Part shown: positions 52,598 through 62,631 of the stretch, piece by piece
Layout: the number at the start of each line of letters is the position of its first letter
Position numbering within the stretch: the stretch's first letter is position 1
Source: Chloroflexota bacterium
GTDB lineage: Bacteria; Chloroflexota; Dehalococcoidia; Lucifugimonadales; JADFKI01
Length of the DNA stretch: 64,000 bases
Reading direction: 5' to 3'
Assembly: GCA_009840355.1 (NCBI GenBank)
Contig: VXNZ01000049.1
Location: 1 to 64,000 of the forward strand
Notes under the pieces: generated by a model
The model's database searches: none
What the model saw: only the letters and a program-made list of their open reading frames with translations
Told to the model about the DNA's origin: nothing
Program-made: the position numbers and the translations under genes

Positions 52598-53167
52598 TCA
52601 AGATTGTATAGGAAGTGTCGCTTCCAGATGGGTGTCTAGTTCGATGCCGAGCGAGCCTAGCACGGCGTTTAGCATTGTGTAGTAGCCGATGACTACTACT
52701 AGCTCGACTGCGCCTTCAGGACCGAGCAGATGCTCGACTGCCTGAAATGTGCGCTCGCCTAGCGCGCCATTGCGCACGAATTCTTTGCCCGCCTGCGCGA
52801 ACACGCCTTCTTTCGGTGGCAAGCCCATCGGTGCTCTGCCACTGCGGATGGATTCGATGACTTCATCACGCACGCCGACCGACCGCGCTATCGGTTCGTG
52901 GTGCGCCCAGACATACTGGCTGTCGAGCGTGCGCGCCACGCCGAGTATCGCCGTCTCGCGGAACGCCGGATGCAGCGACGAACGCAGTCGGATGTGCTCG
53001 CCGAGCGCGCCTACGGCTTCCGCACTGTCCGGGCTGTTCAGCAGCAAGCGGAACGAATTCGGCATGCCATTGCCATCAATGCCGCCGCGCGTCTGCTCGA
53101 TGTGGTCGTATAGCGGTCGCTTGTCCGCGGGCAGGTCGTCTCTGGAGATGTATGGAACACGCGCCAT
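52598..53167 (-). CDS. Carboxymuconolactone decarboxylase/AhpD-like protein
   Basis: 189 residues, all-helical. The core FRETAILGVARTLDSQYVWAHHEPIARSVGV is the CMD motif with the E-x6-A and H positions. The redox C-x-x-C of AhpD is absent, so a peroxidase-linked role is unlikely and a decarboxylase or hydrolase-like role is more plausible. Upstream of the gene (53168-53406) no gene is seen. Confidence 0.8.
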   Translation of the reverse strand: MARVPYISRDDLPADKRPLYDHIEQTRGGIDGNGMPNSFRLLLNSPDSAEAVGALGEHIRLRSSLHPAFRETAILGVARTLDSQYVWAHHEPIARSVGVRDEVIESIRSGRAPMGLPPKEGVFAQAGKEFVRNGALGERTFQAVEHLLGPEGAVELVVVIGYYTMLNAVLGSLGIELDTHLEATLPIQS

Positions 53168-53406
53168 GCGTTTACCTCTTTCATTTTCACTTCTTGTATT
53201 GCACTTCGCATAGTGCCAGTGATTTGGCGATTTGCAACTCTCAATATGGTTGGTCTGTCGTAGATTGTTGGCGTTCGGAGATTTCGGATTCTTTACTTCG
53301 CGGCGCCGTGTTCGGAATAATAATGGTCCACCGGCGCTTCGTCCGATGATACATCATACCAATGTCCCTGCGTTGAGCGCGCTCTTTACCTGTCATGGTG
53401 TGACGG

Positions 53407-54825
53407 TTACTTCCCCTGAACCAATATGCGCCTTTTCGCCCGCCGTTGACGCTCTTCCAACCGCTCACTAACAGTTACCGGGTATTCAGCGGGCGATTCC
53501 ACCCTCTTGTGCGGCGCGGGCAGGCGTCCCAATTCCTTCGCCGCACGTGTTCGCAGTTCGTCCAATGACGGCGCTTTAGCGGTTCGTTTGCCGTCGCGCA
53601 TCACTTCAGTTAGCAGCGGCTTGGCGTCGTCCGGGGCGGGTTCGTCTGCACAGCCTATTGTGTCTCCGAGATACAAGCTGCCCGCATCGACGCGGCGGAA
53701 GACTTGCTTTGCGCCGACTAGCGTTTCCTTCTCTTCGCTGAGCTTCAGCGTGGGCTTGCCGTCGTACTGCACGAGCTTGTACACACAGTCTAGCCATGGG
53801 TAGTCCGCAGATGTGCCGACGTTCGTGCCTACACCAAATCCGTCGATTGCGGCGCCTTCGCGCAGCAGACGGTCAATTTGGAATTCGTCCAGCCCGCCGC
53901 TTGCCAGAATTTGCACATTAGGCAGCCCCGCCGCGTCCAGCATTTGCCGCGCCTGGATGGACAATGCACGCAAGTCGCCGCTGTCCAATCGGATGGCGTT
54001 GAGCGTGTGTCCCTGCCATTGCATGCGCTTGGCGACTGCGACCGCATTGCGGACCCCCTGCATCGTGTCGTAGGTGTCCACCAGCAATGTCGAGTTGTGC
54101 GGGAACGAGTCGGCGTATGCGTTGAAGGCGTCTAACTCGCTCTCGAACGAGGTTATGAACGAGTGCGCCATAGTGCCGATTGCGGGAATGTCGTAACGCC
54201 GGCTCGCCAACACATTACTAGTCCCCGCAAAGCCCGCGATATACGCCGACCGCGCGAACTTGACTGCCGAGTCGATGCCTTGCGTGCGCCGCGCCGCGAA
54301 GTCCATGACCGTTATGCCACTCGCGGCATGCACCACTCGTGCCGCCTTAGTGGCGAGCATCGTCTGCGCGTTGAATAGGTTCAGCAGGAGTGTCTCGACA
54401 ATCTGTGCCTCGATGATGGGCGCCGTAACCTCGATGACCGGCTCGTTAGCGAAAAACACGCTCGCCTCCGGAATGGCGCGCGCGCTGCCGGTGAATTGAA
54501 GGCGGGCGAGATACTGCAAGAAGTCGTCGTCAAGCAGACGCAGCGAACGCAGCGCAGCGATGTCCCCTTCCGTGAAGCAAGAATCTGCCAGTGCGTTCAG
54601 CATGTCATCCAGACCCGCGAATAGCAGGTATCCGCGATTGTCCGGCAGCCGGCGCACGAAAAGGCTAAAGCAAGCCTCCGCCGTAATGCCCGCCTGCCAG
54701 TATGCTTGTGCCATCGTCAGCTCGTACAGGTCAGTGAACAGGTTCAAAGATACGTCGTTAGCGGCGCTTTGCTGCGAGTTATGCGCGGTATATTGCATTT
54801 GCGATATGCTGCTATCGTTGTTCAT
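53407..54825 (-). CDS. pncB: Nicotinate phosphoribosyltransferase
   Basis: 472 residues. LFTDLYELTMAQAYW near 30, then TMAHSFITSFESELDAF, in which the His is the residue that becomes phosphorylated, then VDTYDTMQGVRNAV, IRLDSGDL and FGVGTNVGTSADYPWL, all hallmarks of this enzyme. It makes nicotinate mononucleotide from nicotinate and PRPP in NAD salvage. About 25 extra residues precede the conserved start, so an internal ATG at 54798 is possible. The gene is divergent from the selenoprotein candidate. Confidence 0.92.
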   Translation of the reverse strand: MNNDSSISQMQYTAHNSQQSAANDVSLNLFTDLYELTMAQAYWQAGITAEACFSLFVRRLPDNRGYLLFAGLDDMLNALADSCFTEGDIAALRSLRLLDDDFLQYLARLQFTGSARAIPEASVFFANEPVIEVTAPIIEAQIVETLLLNLFNAQTMLATKAARVVHAASGITVMDFAARRTQGIDSAVKFARSAYIAGFAGTSNVLASRRYDIPAIGTMAHSFITSFESELDAFNAYADSFPHNSTLLVDTYDTMQGVRNAVAVAKRMQWQGHTLNAIRLDSGDLRALSIQARQMLDAAGLPNVQILASGGLDEFQIDRLLREGAAIDGFGVGTNVGTSADYPWLDCVYKLVQYDGKPTLKLSEEKETLVGAKQVFRRVDAGSLYLGDTIGCADEPAPDDAKPLLTEVMRDGKRTAKAPSLDELRTRAAKELGRLPAPHKRVESPAEYPVTVSERLEERQRRAKRRILVQGK

Positions 54826-55033
54826 CAGCGTCCGCCAAAGCGGATATATGCGTTCAATGTTATGGTCAGAGTTATGGACAGAATCAATGCGGCAACCTTT
54901 TCCTGCGATTGAGCATCATATTATCTGATACTCTGCGAATTAGAAACCGTTGTAGTTCCTTACTCTTGAAGGAAGGGGCTATTGATGAATGTACAATCTG
55001 GTATTATTTCTAGTACGTGAGATTAAATTGAAG

Positions 55034-56047
55034 ATGAACATAAAGCTATATGCTAAGAACATTCTGCTGGGCGCGGTGGTTACACTGATGTGTGTGGCTG
55101 CGACTGCGTGCGCTGACAGTACGCCGGCAGCGCCAATACAATCGGCGACGCAACCCGCATCAGCGACATCTTCGACTGAGACAGCCCAGCGCGTGGATGC
55201 AATGCCGACTGCCGTGCCCGCGTCGCCTAGCGCCCAATCACCTGCCACGCCTGCGACCGCAGTACAGCCAAGCGCGATTGCGGCAATGCCGGTAACGCAA
55301 GCCATGCCGACAAGCACAGCTTCAGCTACGGTCGCCATTGCGCCCACAAGCGCGCCACAGCAACCCACACCAGCCACTGCTGCGACTTCCACGCCTGCGC
55401 CAAGCGCAACTTCCGAGCAACCGGCGGCGACCGCGACGACTGCCGCAACACCGCCAAGTGTGCCGCCCACCGCCGCTCCCGCTGACACGGCGACGCCCGA
55501 ACCCTCGCCGGTGGTGGCTTTGACAACCCCTACTCCTGCATTGGGTGCAAACGACAGCACGGACAGCGGCGATGCAAGCTTGGACGCAAATATCGGCACA
55601 GAGGTCGGCGACATCGCGCCCGGATTCGTGCTGCCTAGCGCACTTAGTGGCGACTTTGATTTGTCGGCGTTCAGGGGCGAGAAGAATGTGGCTCTGGTGT
55701 TTTATCGCGCGTTCTGGTGACCGTTCTGCCGTGCTCAGCTCGTTGAGCTGACTGACCATTACGGGGAAATCGAAGGGCTGGATGCCATCGTGTTAGCGGT
55801 GAGTGCGGACGACCTTTCCGGCGCGACATCGGCAGCACAGAATTGGGGACCGCCTTTTCCTATCCTGTACAACTCGGATACGACCGTCATTGAGAATTAC
55901 GGCGTCTTGGCGGGCAAAATATCCAAGCCGGCGACTTTCATCATCGACAAGAGCGGCGCCATACGCTGGAAGTACATCGGCGGCGACAAGGCAGACCGCC
56001 CTAGTCCGCAGGCAGTATTGGAGCAGCTGCGCGCACTTGAAGGGTAG
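55034..56047 (+). CDS. Candidate selenocysteine lipoprotein peroxiredoxin (UxxC)
   Basis: Reading through the TGA at 55718-55720 gives 337 residues. A signal peptide ends in a lipobox (VAATAC, Cys26). A low-complexity Ala/Thr/Pro linker of about 130 residues follows, then an AhpC/TSA-type thioredoxin fold. The motif FYRAFW-(TGA)-PFCRAQL places the TGA, codon 229, exactly at the peroxidatic Cys of FWCPFC, with the second Cys at 232. The downstream frame (GPPFPILYNSD, ISKPATFIIDKSG) is fully conserved. A SECIS-like hairpin follows. It would reduce peroxides outside the membrane. The ATG at 55034 is chosen over 54989 because it gives a normal signal peptide. The alternative is a simple nonsense mutation. 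Confidence 0.8.
55735..55751 (+). promoter_or_regulatory. Candidate bacterial SECIS element
   Basis: TCAGCTC (55735-55741) pairs perfectly with GAGCTGA (55745-55751) across the loop GTT (55742-55744). The loop starts 21 nt after the TGA and has G in its first position. The stem length, loop size, spacing and loop G all fall within the accepted bacterial SECIS pattern as I know it. Confidence 0.7.
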
Positions 56048-56311
56048 TTTGCCGGGAAAGTTGGCGCACAATCTCAGGTGCCTGCTCCGCGCCGCTAGAT
56101 TCGTCTCCCCAGTGCTTGTGCAAGTGCCGCGATGCACTGCCAGTTAGCAGTCTAACAGCGTATAAACGTCTAGTGTTCGCCGTGCCCTTGCAAGCCCAAG
56201 CCCGCGCATTTTTGAATAACGCGCGCCTTGACACATGTTGCCAATATATATAGGATTGGTTCATCGGGAGACCTAGATAATCTAGGGTTAACAACCTTAT
56301 GGGAGGTGAGT

Positions 56312-57916
56312 ATGGTTAGCATTGGCTTTACTATTTTCATTATACTCGCCGTCCTCATAGGCCTTACCATTGGGGCACTAGGTGGATACTTCGGGAGGGG
56401 GTTCCTGCAGAGGAAGTCCTACGACGCTGCTAAATCGGAAGCAGCGCAAATACTGGAAGACGCCGAAGACGAACGGCGCGCAATCGTAGTTGAGGGCAAA
56501 GAGGAAGCCCTACAGTTCCGCACGGAAGCAGAATCCGAAATCCGCGAACGCCGTTCCGATGTTCAGCGCACGGAGCGGCGCGTTGCTAATAGGCAGGAAA
56601 ATGTCGAACGGCGCGCCAGCAATTTGGACCGCCGCGAAAGGAATCTGACCGATAAGGAAAAGTCGGTCAGCGACCTTAAGCAATCCCTGACCGAGCTTCA
56701 GGCGAATCGAAAGCAGAAAATCCGCGAGATGAATGAAGAGCACAAGCAGCAGCAAGAAGCGATGCGCTCCGAGCAGCTGGTTCGTCTCGAGGAAATCAGC
56801 GAGTTGTCCATGGCTGACGCGCGCAACGAGCTGATGTACAACGCGGAACAGGAAATCCAGCGCGACCTAGCAATCCGTTACCGCGCCCTCGAAGAGCAGG
56901 CAAGGATCGACGCCAATGAAAAGGCGCGCAATATCCTGTCGCTTGCCATTCATAGGTTCGCGGCAGATGTGGTCTCCGAAGCCACAGTAACCACAGTGCA
57001 ACTCCCCAGTGACGACATGAAAGGTCGTCTCATAGGCCGTGAAGGGCGCAATATACGAGCAATCGAAAAGGCAACAGGCGTTGACCTGATAATAGACGAC
57101 ACACCGGAGGCGGTAACCCTTTCCTGCTTCGATCCCGTGCGCAGGGAAATCGCCCGCCTAGCCGTTACCAGTTTGGTATCGGACGGCAGGATACACCCTG
57201 CCCGCGTCGAAGAGATGGTGGGCAGGTCGGAAAAGGAAGTATCGGACATAATCTGGAAGTGCGGCGAAGAAGCCGCCCTCGAAGTCGGAGTGCGAGGTCT
57301 GCATCCGGATATCGTGCGGCTGCTCGGACGGCTGAAGTATCGCTATAGCTACGGCGAGAACGTGCTACAACACAGCATTGAAGTGGCACACTTGGCAAGC
57401 ATGATCGCGTCTGAAGTGGGCGCGAATGTCAAGATTGCCAAGGCAGGCGGACTGTTGCACGATCTCGGCAAGGCGCTGTCACACGAAATTGAAGGACCAC
57501 ACGCCGAAATCGGCGCGGACATTGCCTCCAAGCACAGCGTTGCGAAGGCGGTATGCGTCTGCATCGCCGAGCACCACGACGATGTGATGAGCAGCACGGA
57601 AGCGTTTATCGTTGCGGCGGCGGACGCCCTCAGCGCAGCGCGGCCCGGCTCGCGGCGAGACACGGCGGAAAATTACATCAAGCGGCTCGAAAAGCTCGAA
57701 GAAGTCGGGCGCGCCTTTGATGGCGTGGAAAAGTGTTACGCCATACAAGCAGGCCGAGAAGTCCGTGTGATGGTCAAGCCGCAATCCGTAGATGACGCCA
57801 CCGCCGCCAAAATGGCGAACGACATCGTAAAGAAGATCGAATCGACCCTGGTCTATCCCGGCCAGATAAAAGTAACGGTAATCCGCGAAAGCCGCACCGT
57901 CAGTTACGCGAGGTAG
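56312..57916 (+). CDS. rny: Ribonuclease Y
   Basis: 534 residues from the ATG at 56312, which has GGGAGGTGAG directly upstream; the open frame further upstream is not used. An N-terminal transmembrane helix (about 4-28) is followed by a long coiled coil (about 40-200), a KH RNA-binding domain (GRLIGREGRNIRAIEKATGVDLIIDDTPE, near 230-260) and an HD domain with the His-Asp pair in GGLLHDLGKAL. This membrane-bound endonuclease starts mRNA decay. All functional residues are intact, and a terminator follows. Confidence 0.95.
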   Translation: MVSIGFTIFIILAVLIGLTIGALGGYFGRGFLQRKSYDAAKSEAAQILEDAEDERRAIVVEGKEEALQFRTEAESEIRERRSDVQRTERRVANRQENVERRASNLDRRERNLTDKEKSVSDLKQSLTELQANRKQKIREMNEEHKQQQEAMRSEQLVRLEEISELSMADARNELMYNAEQEIQRDLAIRYRALEEQARIDANEKARNILSLAIHRFAADVVSEATVTTVQLPSDDMKGRLIGREGRNIRAIEKATGVDLIIDDTPEAVTLSCFDPVRREIARLAVTSLVSDGRIHPARVEEMVGRSEKEVSDIIWKCGEEAALEVGVRGLHPDIVRLLGRLKYRYSYGENVLQHSIEVAHLASMIASEVGANVKIAKAGGLLHDLGKALSHEIEGPHAEIGADIASKHSVAKAVCVCIAEHHDDVMSSTEAFIVAAADALSAARPGSRRDTAENYIKRLEKLEEVGRAFDGVEKCYAIQAGREVRVMVKPQSVDDATAAKMANDIVKKIESTLVYPGQIKVTVIRESRTVSYAR

Positions 57917-57959
57917 GATCCTACGCCGACGCGATTATTGCACGAGGGCAAGAAAACAG

Positions 57960-58006
57960 AAACACCGCCACCGGCTCAATATCAAGCCAATGGCGGTGTT
58001 TCGTTT
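57960..58006 (+). terminator. Terminator after rny
   Basis: AAACACCGCCA (57960-57970) pairs with TGGCGGTGTTT (57991-58001), an 11-bp stem with an inner GGCT/AGCC stem, then CGTTTCTTCGTT. Confidence 0.8.
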
Positions 58007-58300
58007 CTTCGTTCATTCCGGCTTGCTTCGAATTGTCGCGCCCCCCCTTTGGGGGATGGCTTTGGATTCCACACTGTACTCGGAATGACATACTGTAGGC
58101 TGCCGCAAATTCGCGGTAAAATGTGAACTTGAAAGTCGCGTATGGTATCCTGTTCTCTTGCTGCTTTTTGCAGATTCGGATGGCAGGGATAGACGCTTGG
58201 CGGAATGGCGTGCGTGGCATGCATCCATAAGTAGCCTTCGTCCCGTCCATTGATGGGGATAGACAGACAATATACGCACTTAAGAAGGATTGATAGCGAT
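58007..58300. other. Intergenic stretch before the PHP gene
   Basis: No gene found. It holds a CCCCCCTTTGGGGG hairpin near 58043 and a GGAATGAC-containing segment, possibly a remnant of a dispersed repeat. Confidence 0.35.
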
Positions 58301-59173
58301 ATGTCCAAAATACAGGCGGACTTGCACCTACATACCACATTCTCGGACGGTACGCTGACGCCCACGCAGATGGTGGCGCTTTGCGTGGAACGCGGATTGA
58401 CGACCATCTGCATTAGCGACCACGACACCACGAACGGACTGCCGGAGACTTTCGCCGCAGCGGAGGCGTATCCGGATCTGACGGTCATACCCGGCATCGA
58501 GTTGAGTACCGATGTGCCCGGCGGCGAGATTCACATTCTCGGCTATTTCGTGGACCACTACGACGAATCGCTGCAAGTCATACTGGACGATTTTCGCATG
58601 GGACGCGAAAATCGTGGATTCGGGATGGTGCAAAAACTCAACGAGCTCGGGATCGATGTATCCTGGGAGCGTGTGCAGGAAATCGCGGGCGATGCGCCGA
58701 TTGGTAGGCCACACATCGCCCAGGCGCTGGTCGAGGGGGGCTATGTGAAGTACCCGAAGGACGCGTTCGACGAGTACCTTGGGCGCGACGGTTTGGCGTA
58801 TGTGGAACGCCCGAAGCTGCTGCCCGTAGATGCCGTGCGACTGCTCGTTGCTCATGGCGCGCTTGCCGTTATGGCGCATCCGACATACTCGTCGTCCAAA
58901 TCCGACCGCGGCGAAGTGGATTCGCTGGACGAAATACTAACCGAGCTGAAAGAGGCGGGTCTCGTGGGCATGGAAGTGTATTACGGAGACTATACGCCGG
59001 AGCAGGTCGAATGGCTGCGCGGTCTCGCGGAAAAGTTCGACCTAATCCCGTTGGGCGGCAGCGACTACCACGCGCTCGGCAACCCAGGCGAGCCGGAACC
59101 CGGCACCGTCGGCCCGCCGATGTCCAGCGTAGAGGCGCTCTTCGAGATGCATGCGGCAACATCGGCACAGTGA
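58301..59173 (+). CDS. PHP-domain phosphoesterase
   Basis: 290 residues from the ATG at 58301, with AGAAGGA about 11 nt upstream. Metal-binding motifs: ADLHLHTTFSDG (H-x-H), ISDHDT near 36, a Glu in GIELS and IHILGYFVD, AVMAHP near 190, and SDYH near 260. Such PHP proteins are 3'-5' nucleases or 3',5'-bisphosphate nucleotidases of the trpH/YciV type. The stop overlaps the GTG of plsY (GTGA), so translation is coupled. Confidence 0.9.
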   Translation: MSKIQADLHLHTTFSDGTLTPTQMVALCVERGLTTICISDHDTTNGLPETFAAAEAYPDLTVIPGIELSTDVPGGEIHILGYFVDHYDESLQVILDDFRMGRENRGFGMVQKLNELGIDVSWERVQEIAGDAPIGRPHIAQALVEGGYVKYPKDAFDEYLGRDGLAYVERPKLLPVDAVRLLVAHGALAVMAHPTYSSSKSDRGEVDSLDEILTELKEAGLVGMEVYYGDYTPEQVEWLRGLAEKFDLIPLGGSDYHALGNPGEPEPGTVGPPMSSVEALFEMHAATSAQ

Positions 59174-59928
59174 CGACAATCGACGACGGGCTGATAGCCA
59201 TCGGGGTGGTCGTTGCCGCATATCTTTGGGGCGGCATCCCGACGGCGTATCTCGCGGCTCGCATTGTGGCGGGCATCGACATCCGCAGCTACGGATCGGG
59301 CAATGTTGGCGCATCGAATGCGCTTGTTCAGCTCGGCGCGAAGGCGGGTGTCGCCATCGGGCTGTTCGACCTCATCGGCAAGGGTATTTTGCCCGTCTTG
59401 CTCATTCGTGCGCTTGACGCGAGCCTCGCTGTGCAGGTCGCGGCGGCACTGGCGGCTGTCGCGGGGCATAATTGGTCACCGTACCTCCGATTCACCGGCG
59501 GCCGCGGCGTTAGCGTCGCAGGCGGCGTCATTCTCGCGTTTGCCCTGTGGCACGAAGCGGCAATATCCACTATCCTGATAGTAGCGCTAGGACGCTTGGC
59601 GTTCAAAGACACGGGCTTGTTTACGCTGATTGCGATGGTCGCGCTGCCGGTGACCGCGTTCTCGCTAGGCGCGCTGAGCATCGCGGACAGACCGCTTGAG
59701 ATTGTGCTGCTCTCCGCGCTGATATGCGCGATTCTAGTCGCAAAGCGCTTGACCGCCAACTGGGAGCGCCCGACTGCCGAGCAGCCTGTCATTGAGACAC
59801 TGTTATGTCGTATCCTGTGGGATAGGGATGTGCGACATAGGCAGAGTTGGACGGAGCGCATGCCGAGCGCGGATGCGTCGGACAACGACACGCCGGCGGC
59901 AGATACATCAGAGGCAGCAGACAGATGA
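59170..59928 (+). CDS. plsY: Glycerol-3-phosphate acyltransferase PlsY
   Basis: 252 residues from a GTG overlapping the PHP stop. YGSGNVGASNA near 40, then GHNWSPYLRFTGGRGVSVAGG near 100 are PlsY signature motifs. About five membrane helices. It transfers an acyl group from acyl phosphate to glycerol 3-phosphate, the first step of phospholipid synthesis. The C-terminal tail of about 50 hydrophilic residues is longer than usual. The ATG of the next gene overlaps its stop (ATGA). Confidence 0.92.
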   Translation: MTTIDDGLIAIGVVVAAYLWGGIPTAYLAARIVAGIDIRSYGSGNVGASNALVQLGAKAGVAIGLFDLIGKGILPVLLIRALDASLAVQVAAALAAVAGHNWSPYLRFTGGRGVSVAGGVILAFALWHEAAISTILIVALGRLAFKDTGLFTLIAMVALPVTAFSLGALSIADRPLEIVLLSALICAILVAKRLTANWERPTAEQPVIETLLCRILWDRDVRHRQSWTERMPSADASDNDTPAADTSEAADR

Positions 59929-60449
59929 CACAAGTGCAGTATTGCCCCAGACACTCCAAGACCGAGACGAACATTCGCTGCGGCAGGTGCGAGACGCCTA
60001 TCTGCCCCGAGTGCCTCGTGCATTCCCCGGTGGGCATGCGTTGCCCGGACTGCGCTAGGGTCAACATCGTGCCGACCTACGACGTGCCGTTGCCCTTTCT
60101 GCTGCGCGGCATAGGCGCGGGTGTGGGCGTGGCTGGCATTCTAGCATTGGTTTACCTATTCACCGTGCCCGCGATGTTCCGGCTGGTGTTCCTGGGAATA
60201 CCCGGTCTCAATATCGTTCTGCCCATACTGTTCACCGCGATGATGGTAGGTGTCGGATACGCTGTCGGCGAGGCAATCAGCCTAGCAACGAACCGTAAGC
60301 GCGGGCTGAAGTTAAAGCTGGTGGGCGCCGGCTCCATACTGTTGGTGTCGGTCGTGTTCACCTATGCGTTTCCGGCAGGCGCATACGGTCTGACATATCT
60401 ATTCATCGGCTTGGCGCTGGCGACATGGCTGGCGATTCGTCCGTTCTAA
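59925..60449 (+). CDS. Zinc-ribbon membrane protein (B-box/rhomboid-like N-terminus)
   Basis: 174 residues. The first 40 hold a Cys/His-rich zinc motif (YCPRHSKTETNIRCGRCETPICPECLV then CPDCA) like that in front of some rhomboid proteases. Four transmembrane helices follow, but no catalytic Ser-His of rhomboid is seen. It overlaps plsY by four bases and is the last gene of the PHP-plsY operon. The function is unknown; a role in membrane organisation is possible. Confidence 0.75.
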   Translation: MTQVQYCPRHSKTETNIRCGRCETPICPECLVHSPVGMRCPDCARVNIVPTYDVPLPFLLRGIGAGVGVAGILALVYLFTVPAMFRLVFLGIPGLNIVLPILFTAMMVGVGYAVGEAISLATNRKRGLKLKLVGAGSILLVSVVFTYAFPAGAYGLTYLFIGLALATWLAIRPF

Positions 60450-60467
60450 GTGACTATAATATAGGCG

Positions 60468-60494
60468 ACTAACAGGATGGACAGGATTCTCAGG
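60468..60494 (+). repeat. Dispersed ACAGGAT-type intergenic repeat
   Basis: ACTAACAGGATGGACAGGAT then TCTCAGG. The clearest copy of the family, between the zinc-ribbon gene and aspS. Confidence 0.6.
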
Positions 60495-60547
60495 ACGCTG
60501 TTTGCTGTATAATTCCTTGCACACTTGCGATTTCAAGGGGGCAACAT

Positions 60548-62362
60548 TTGCTTAAGACCATCAGCTGCGGCGATGTACGCGCCGAACACACTGGCAAAAC
60601 TGTAACGCTGGCAGGCTGGGTGCACCGCCGCCGCGACCACGGCGGTCTGATATTTATCGACATGCGCGACCGCGAGGGCATCGTTCAAGTCGTCTTCAAT
60701 CCCGACAACGCGCCGGACGGCGTGCATTCAGTCGCCGAGACGTTGCGCAACGAGTGGGTCGTGCAGGTAACCGGCGTTGTGGCTGCGAGACCGGAAGGCA
60801 CGGTGAACCCGAACATCGCCACCGGCGAGATCGAAGTCGCCGCCGAGCAGGTCAAGGTGCTGAACGAATCGAAGACGCCGCCCTTCTACATCAACGAAGA
60901 GAGCGAAGTCGATGAACTCATTCGCATGAAATACCGTTTCCTAGACCTGCGCCGCCAGTCCATGCGCGACACGATAATCATGCGGCACAAGGTTGTGCGC
61001 TTCATCCGCGACTTCCTCAGCGAGCGCAATTTCCTGGAAGTGGAAACGCCCATCCTCATCAAGAGCACGCCCGAGGGCGCGCGCGACTATCTTGTGCCGA
61101 GCCGCCTGTATCCGGGGCGGTTCTACGCGCTGCCGCAGTCTCCGCAGCAGCTCAAGCAGTTGCTTATGGCTGCCGGTGTGGAGAAATACTTCCAGATTGC
61201 GCGCTGCTTCCGCGACGAAGACCCGCGCGCCGACCGTCAGCCGGAGCACACGCAGTTGGACCTCGAAATGAGCTTCGTCGAAGAGGACGATGTGCTCAAC
61301 CTCATCGAAGAACTGTACACGAAGCTTGTCGAAACGCTGTTCCCGGACAAGTGGATAATGCGCCCGTTCCCGCGAATGACCTACGCGGAGGCGATGGCGT
61401 CCTACGGCTCCGACAAGCCGGACTTGCGTTTCGACTTAGACATGTCAGACCTGTCGGACATCGCGGCGCAGACGGACTTTCGCGTGTTCACATCGGTCGT
61501 AGCGGGCGGCGGCATCGTCAAGGGCTTCAGCGCGCCGGGCTGCGCATCGTACACGCGCCGCCAGACAGACGCGCTTATCGATTTCGTTAAGGCCAACGGC
61601 GCGCAAGGGCTGGTCACGATTGCGCTAACCGGCGACGGCACGGGCGGGGATGACTTGGAAGACCTGACCGCCGACGGCATACGCTCCGCCGCGGCGCGCT
61701 TCCTGAGCGTAGAGCAGGTGAAGGCTATCGCGCATCGGACGGAAGCATCGATAGGCGATATGATTCTCATCGTCGCGGGACCGGAGAAGACCACCAATCA
61801 GGCGCTGAGCGCGCTGCGCAACGAGATGGGGCGGCGGCTGGAACTCGCCGACCCGAACCTCGTCGCCTTCGCGTTCGTCACCGATTTCCCGCTGTTCGAG
61901 TGGAACGAAGACGAAGAGCGCTGGGACGCGATGCACCACGCCTTCTCGATGCCGAAGAACGGGCATGAGGCGTATTTGGACAGCGACCCGGGCAAGGTCA
62001 TCGGCAGGCTGTACGACCTGGTGGCAAACGGCGAGGAGTTGGCGAGCGGCAGCATCCGCATCCACACCCGTGATCTGCAGGAGCGCGTATTCGGCGTGCT
62101 TGGCTATACGAAGGAGCAGGTAGCAGAGCGGTTCGAGCAACTGCTATCCGCATTCGAGTACGGCACGCCGCCGCACGGTGGCATCGCGCCGGGCATCGAC
62201 CGCCTGATGATGGTAATGACCGGCCGCGACAACATCCGCGATGTCATAGCCTTCCCCAAAACCCAAAGCGGCTTCGACCCGCTATTCGAAGCGCCAAACG
62301 TCGTAGAACAGCGCCACTTAGACGAACTGCACATTACCATTGACGCGGAGGACGAAGCTTAA
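60548..62362 (+). CDS. aspS: Aspartyl-tRNA synthetase
   Basis: 604 residues starting TTG, with AAGGGGG 6 nt upstream and TATAAT at 60508-60513. The N-terminal OB-fold binds the anticodon ([26 protein letters not shown]). The class II core has motif 2 [21 protein letters not shown] near 215-235 and motif 3 [15 protein letters not shown] near 540. The bacterial GAD insertion lies between. It charges tRNA-Asp. Length is normal for bacterial enzymes, and a terminator follows. Confidence 0.97.
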   Translation: MLKTISCGDVRAEHTGKTVTLAGWVHRRRDHGGLIFIDMRDREGIVQVVFNPDNAPDGVHSVAETLRNEWVVQVTGVVAARPEGTVNPNIATGEIEVAAEQVKVLNESKTPPFYINEESEVDELIRMKYRFLDLRRQSMRDTIIMRHKVVRFIRDFLSERNFLEVETPILIKSTPEGARDYLVPSRLYPGRFYALPQSPQQLKQLLMAAGVEKYFQIARCFRDEDPRADRQPEHTQLDLEMSFVEEDDVLNLIEELYTKLVETLFPDKWIMRPFPRMTYAEAMASYGSDKPDLRFDLDMSDLSDIAAQTDFRVFTSVVAGGGIVKGFSAPGCASYTRRQTDALIDFVKANGAQGLVTIALTGDGTGGDDLEDLTADGIRSAAARFLSVEQVKAIAHRTEASIGDMILIVAGPEKTTNQALSALRNEMGRRLELADPNLVAFAFVTDFPLFEWNEDEERWDAMHHAFSMPKNGHEAYLDSDPGKVIGRLYDLVANGEELASGSIRIHTRDLQERVFGVLGYTKEQVAERFEQLLSAFEYGTPPHGGIAPGIDRLMMVMTGRDNIRDVIAFPKTQSGFDPLFEAPNVVEQRHLDELHITIDAEDEA

Positions 62363-62494
62363 CTTTGCTGCGTCCCGACACTTCCGCTGATATGCCGACG
62401 ATTGTCGAACCTGCATAACGGGGAAATTATAAGATTGTCAGATACAAGACGCTTAATCCACTGAATGTCAGTCCGCTAAATGAGGGGCAATGCA

Positions 62495-62540
62495 AAGGGG
62501 ATAGCAAGGCACATCGCCATCGCTATCCCCTTCGTTTTCC
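62495..62540. terminator. Terminator between aspS and the enoyl-CoA hydratase gene
   Basis: AAGGGGATAGC (62495-62505) pairs with GCTATCCCCTT (62522-62532), followed by CGTTTTCC. It lies between convergent genes and may serve both. Confidence 0.8.
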
Positions 62541-62631
62541 TATCCTACCGGCTGATTCCCCATCGCCAACGACAGCTCACCGGCGCACTCATACTTGACT
62601 GAAGACTGCGTTGCCGGAAGTGGTGGAGCGC

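Noticed and set aside
55718-55720. TGA read as tryptophan (alternative genetic code)
   Set aside because: TGA is the normal stop of other genes here (for example the ends of the iron permease and PHP genes), and the position calls for Cys/Sec, not Trp.
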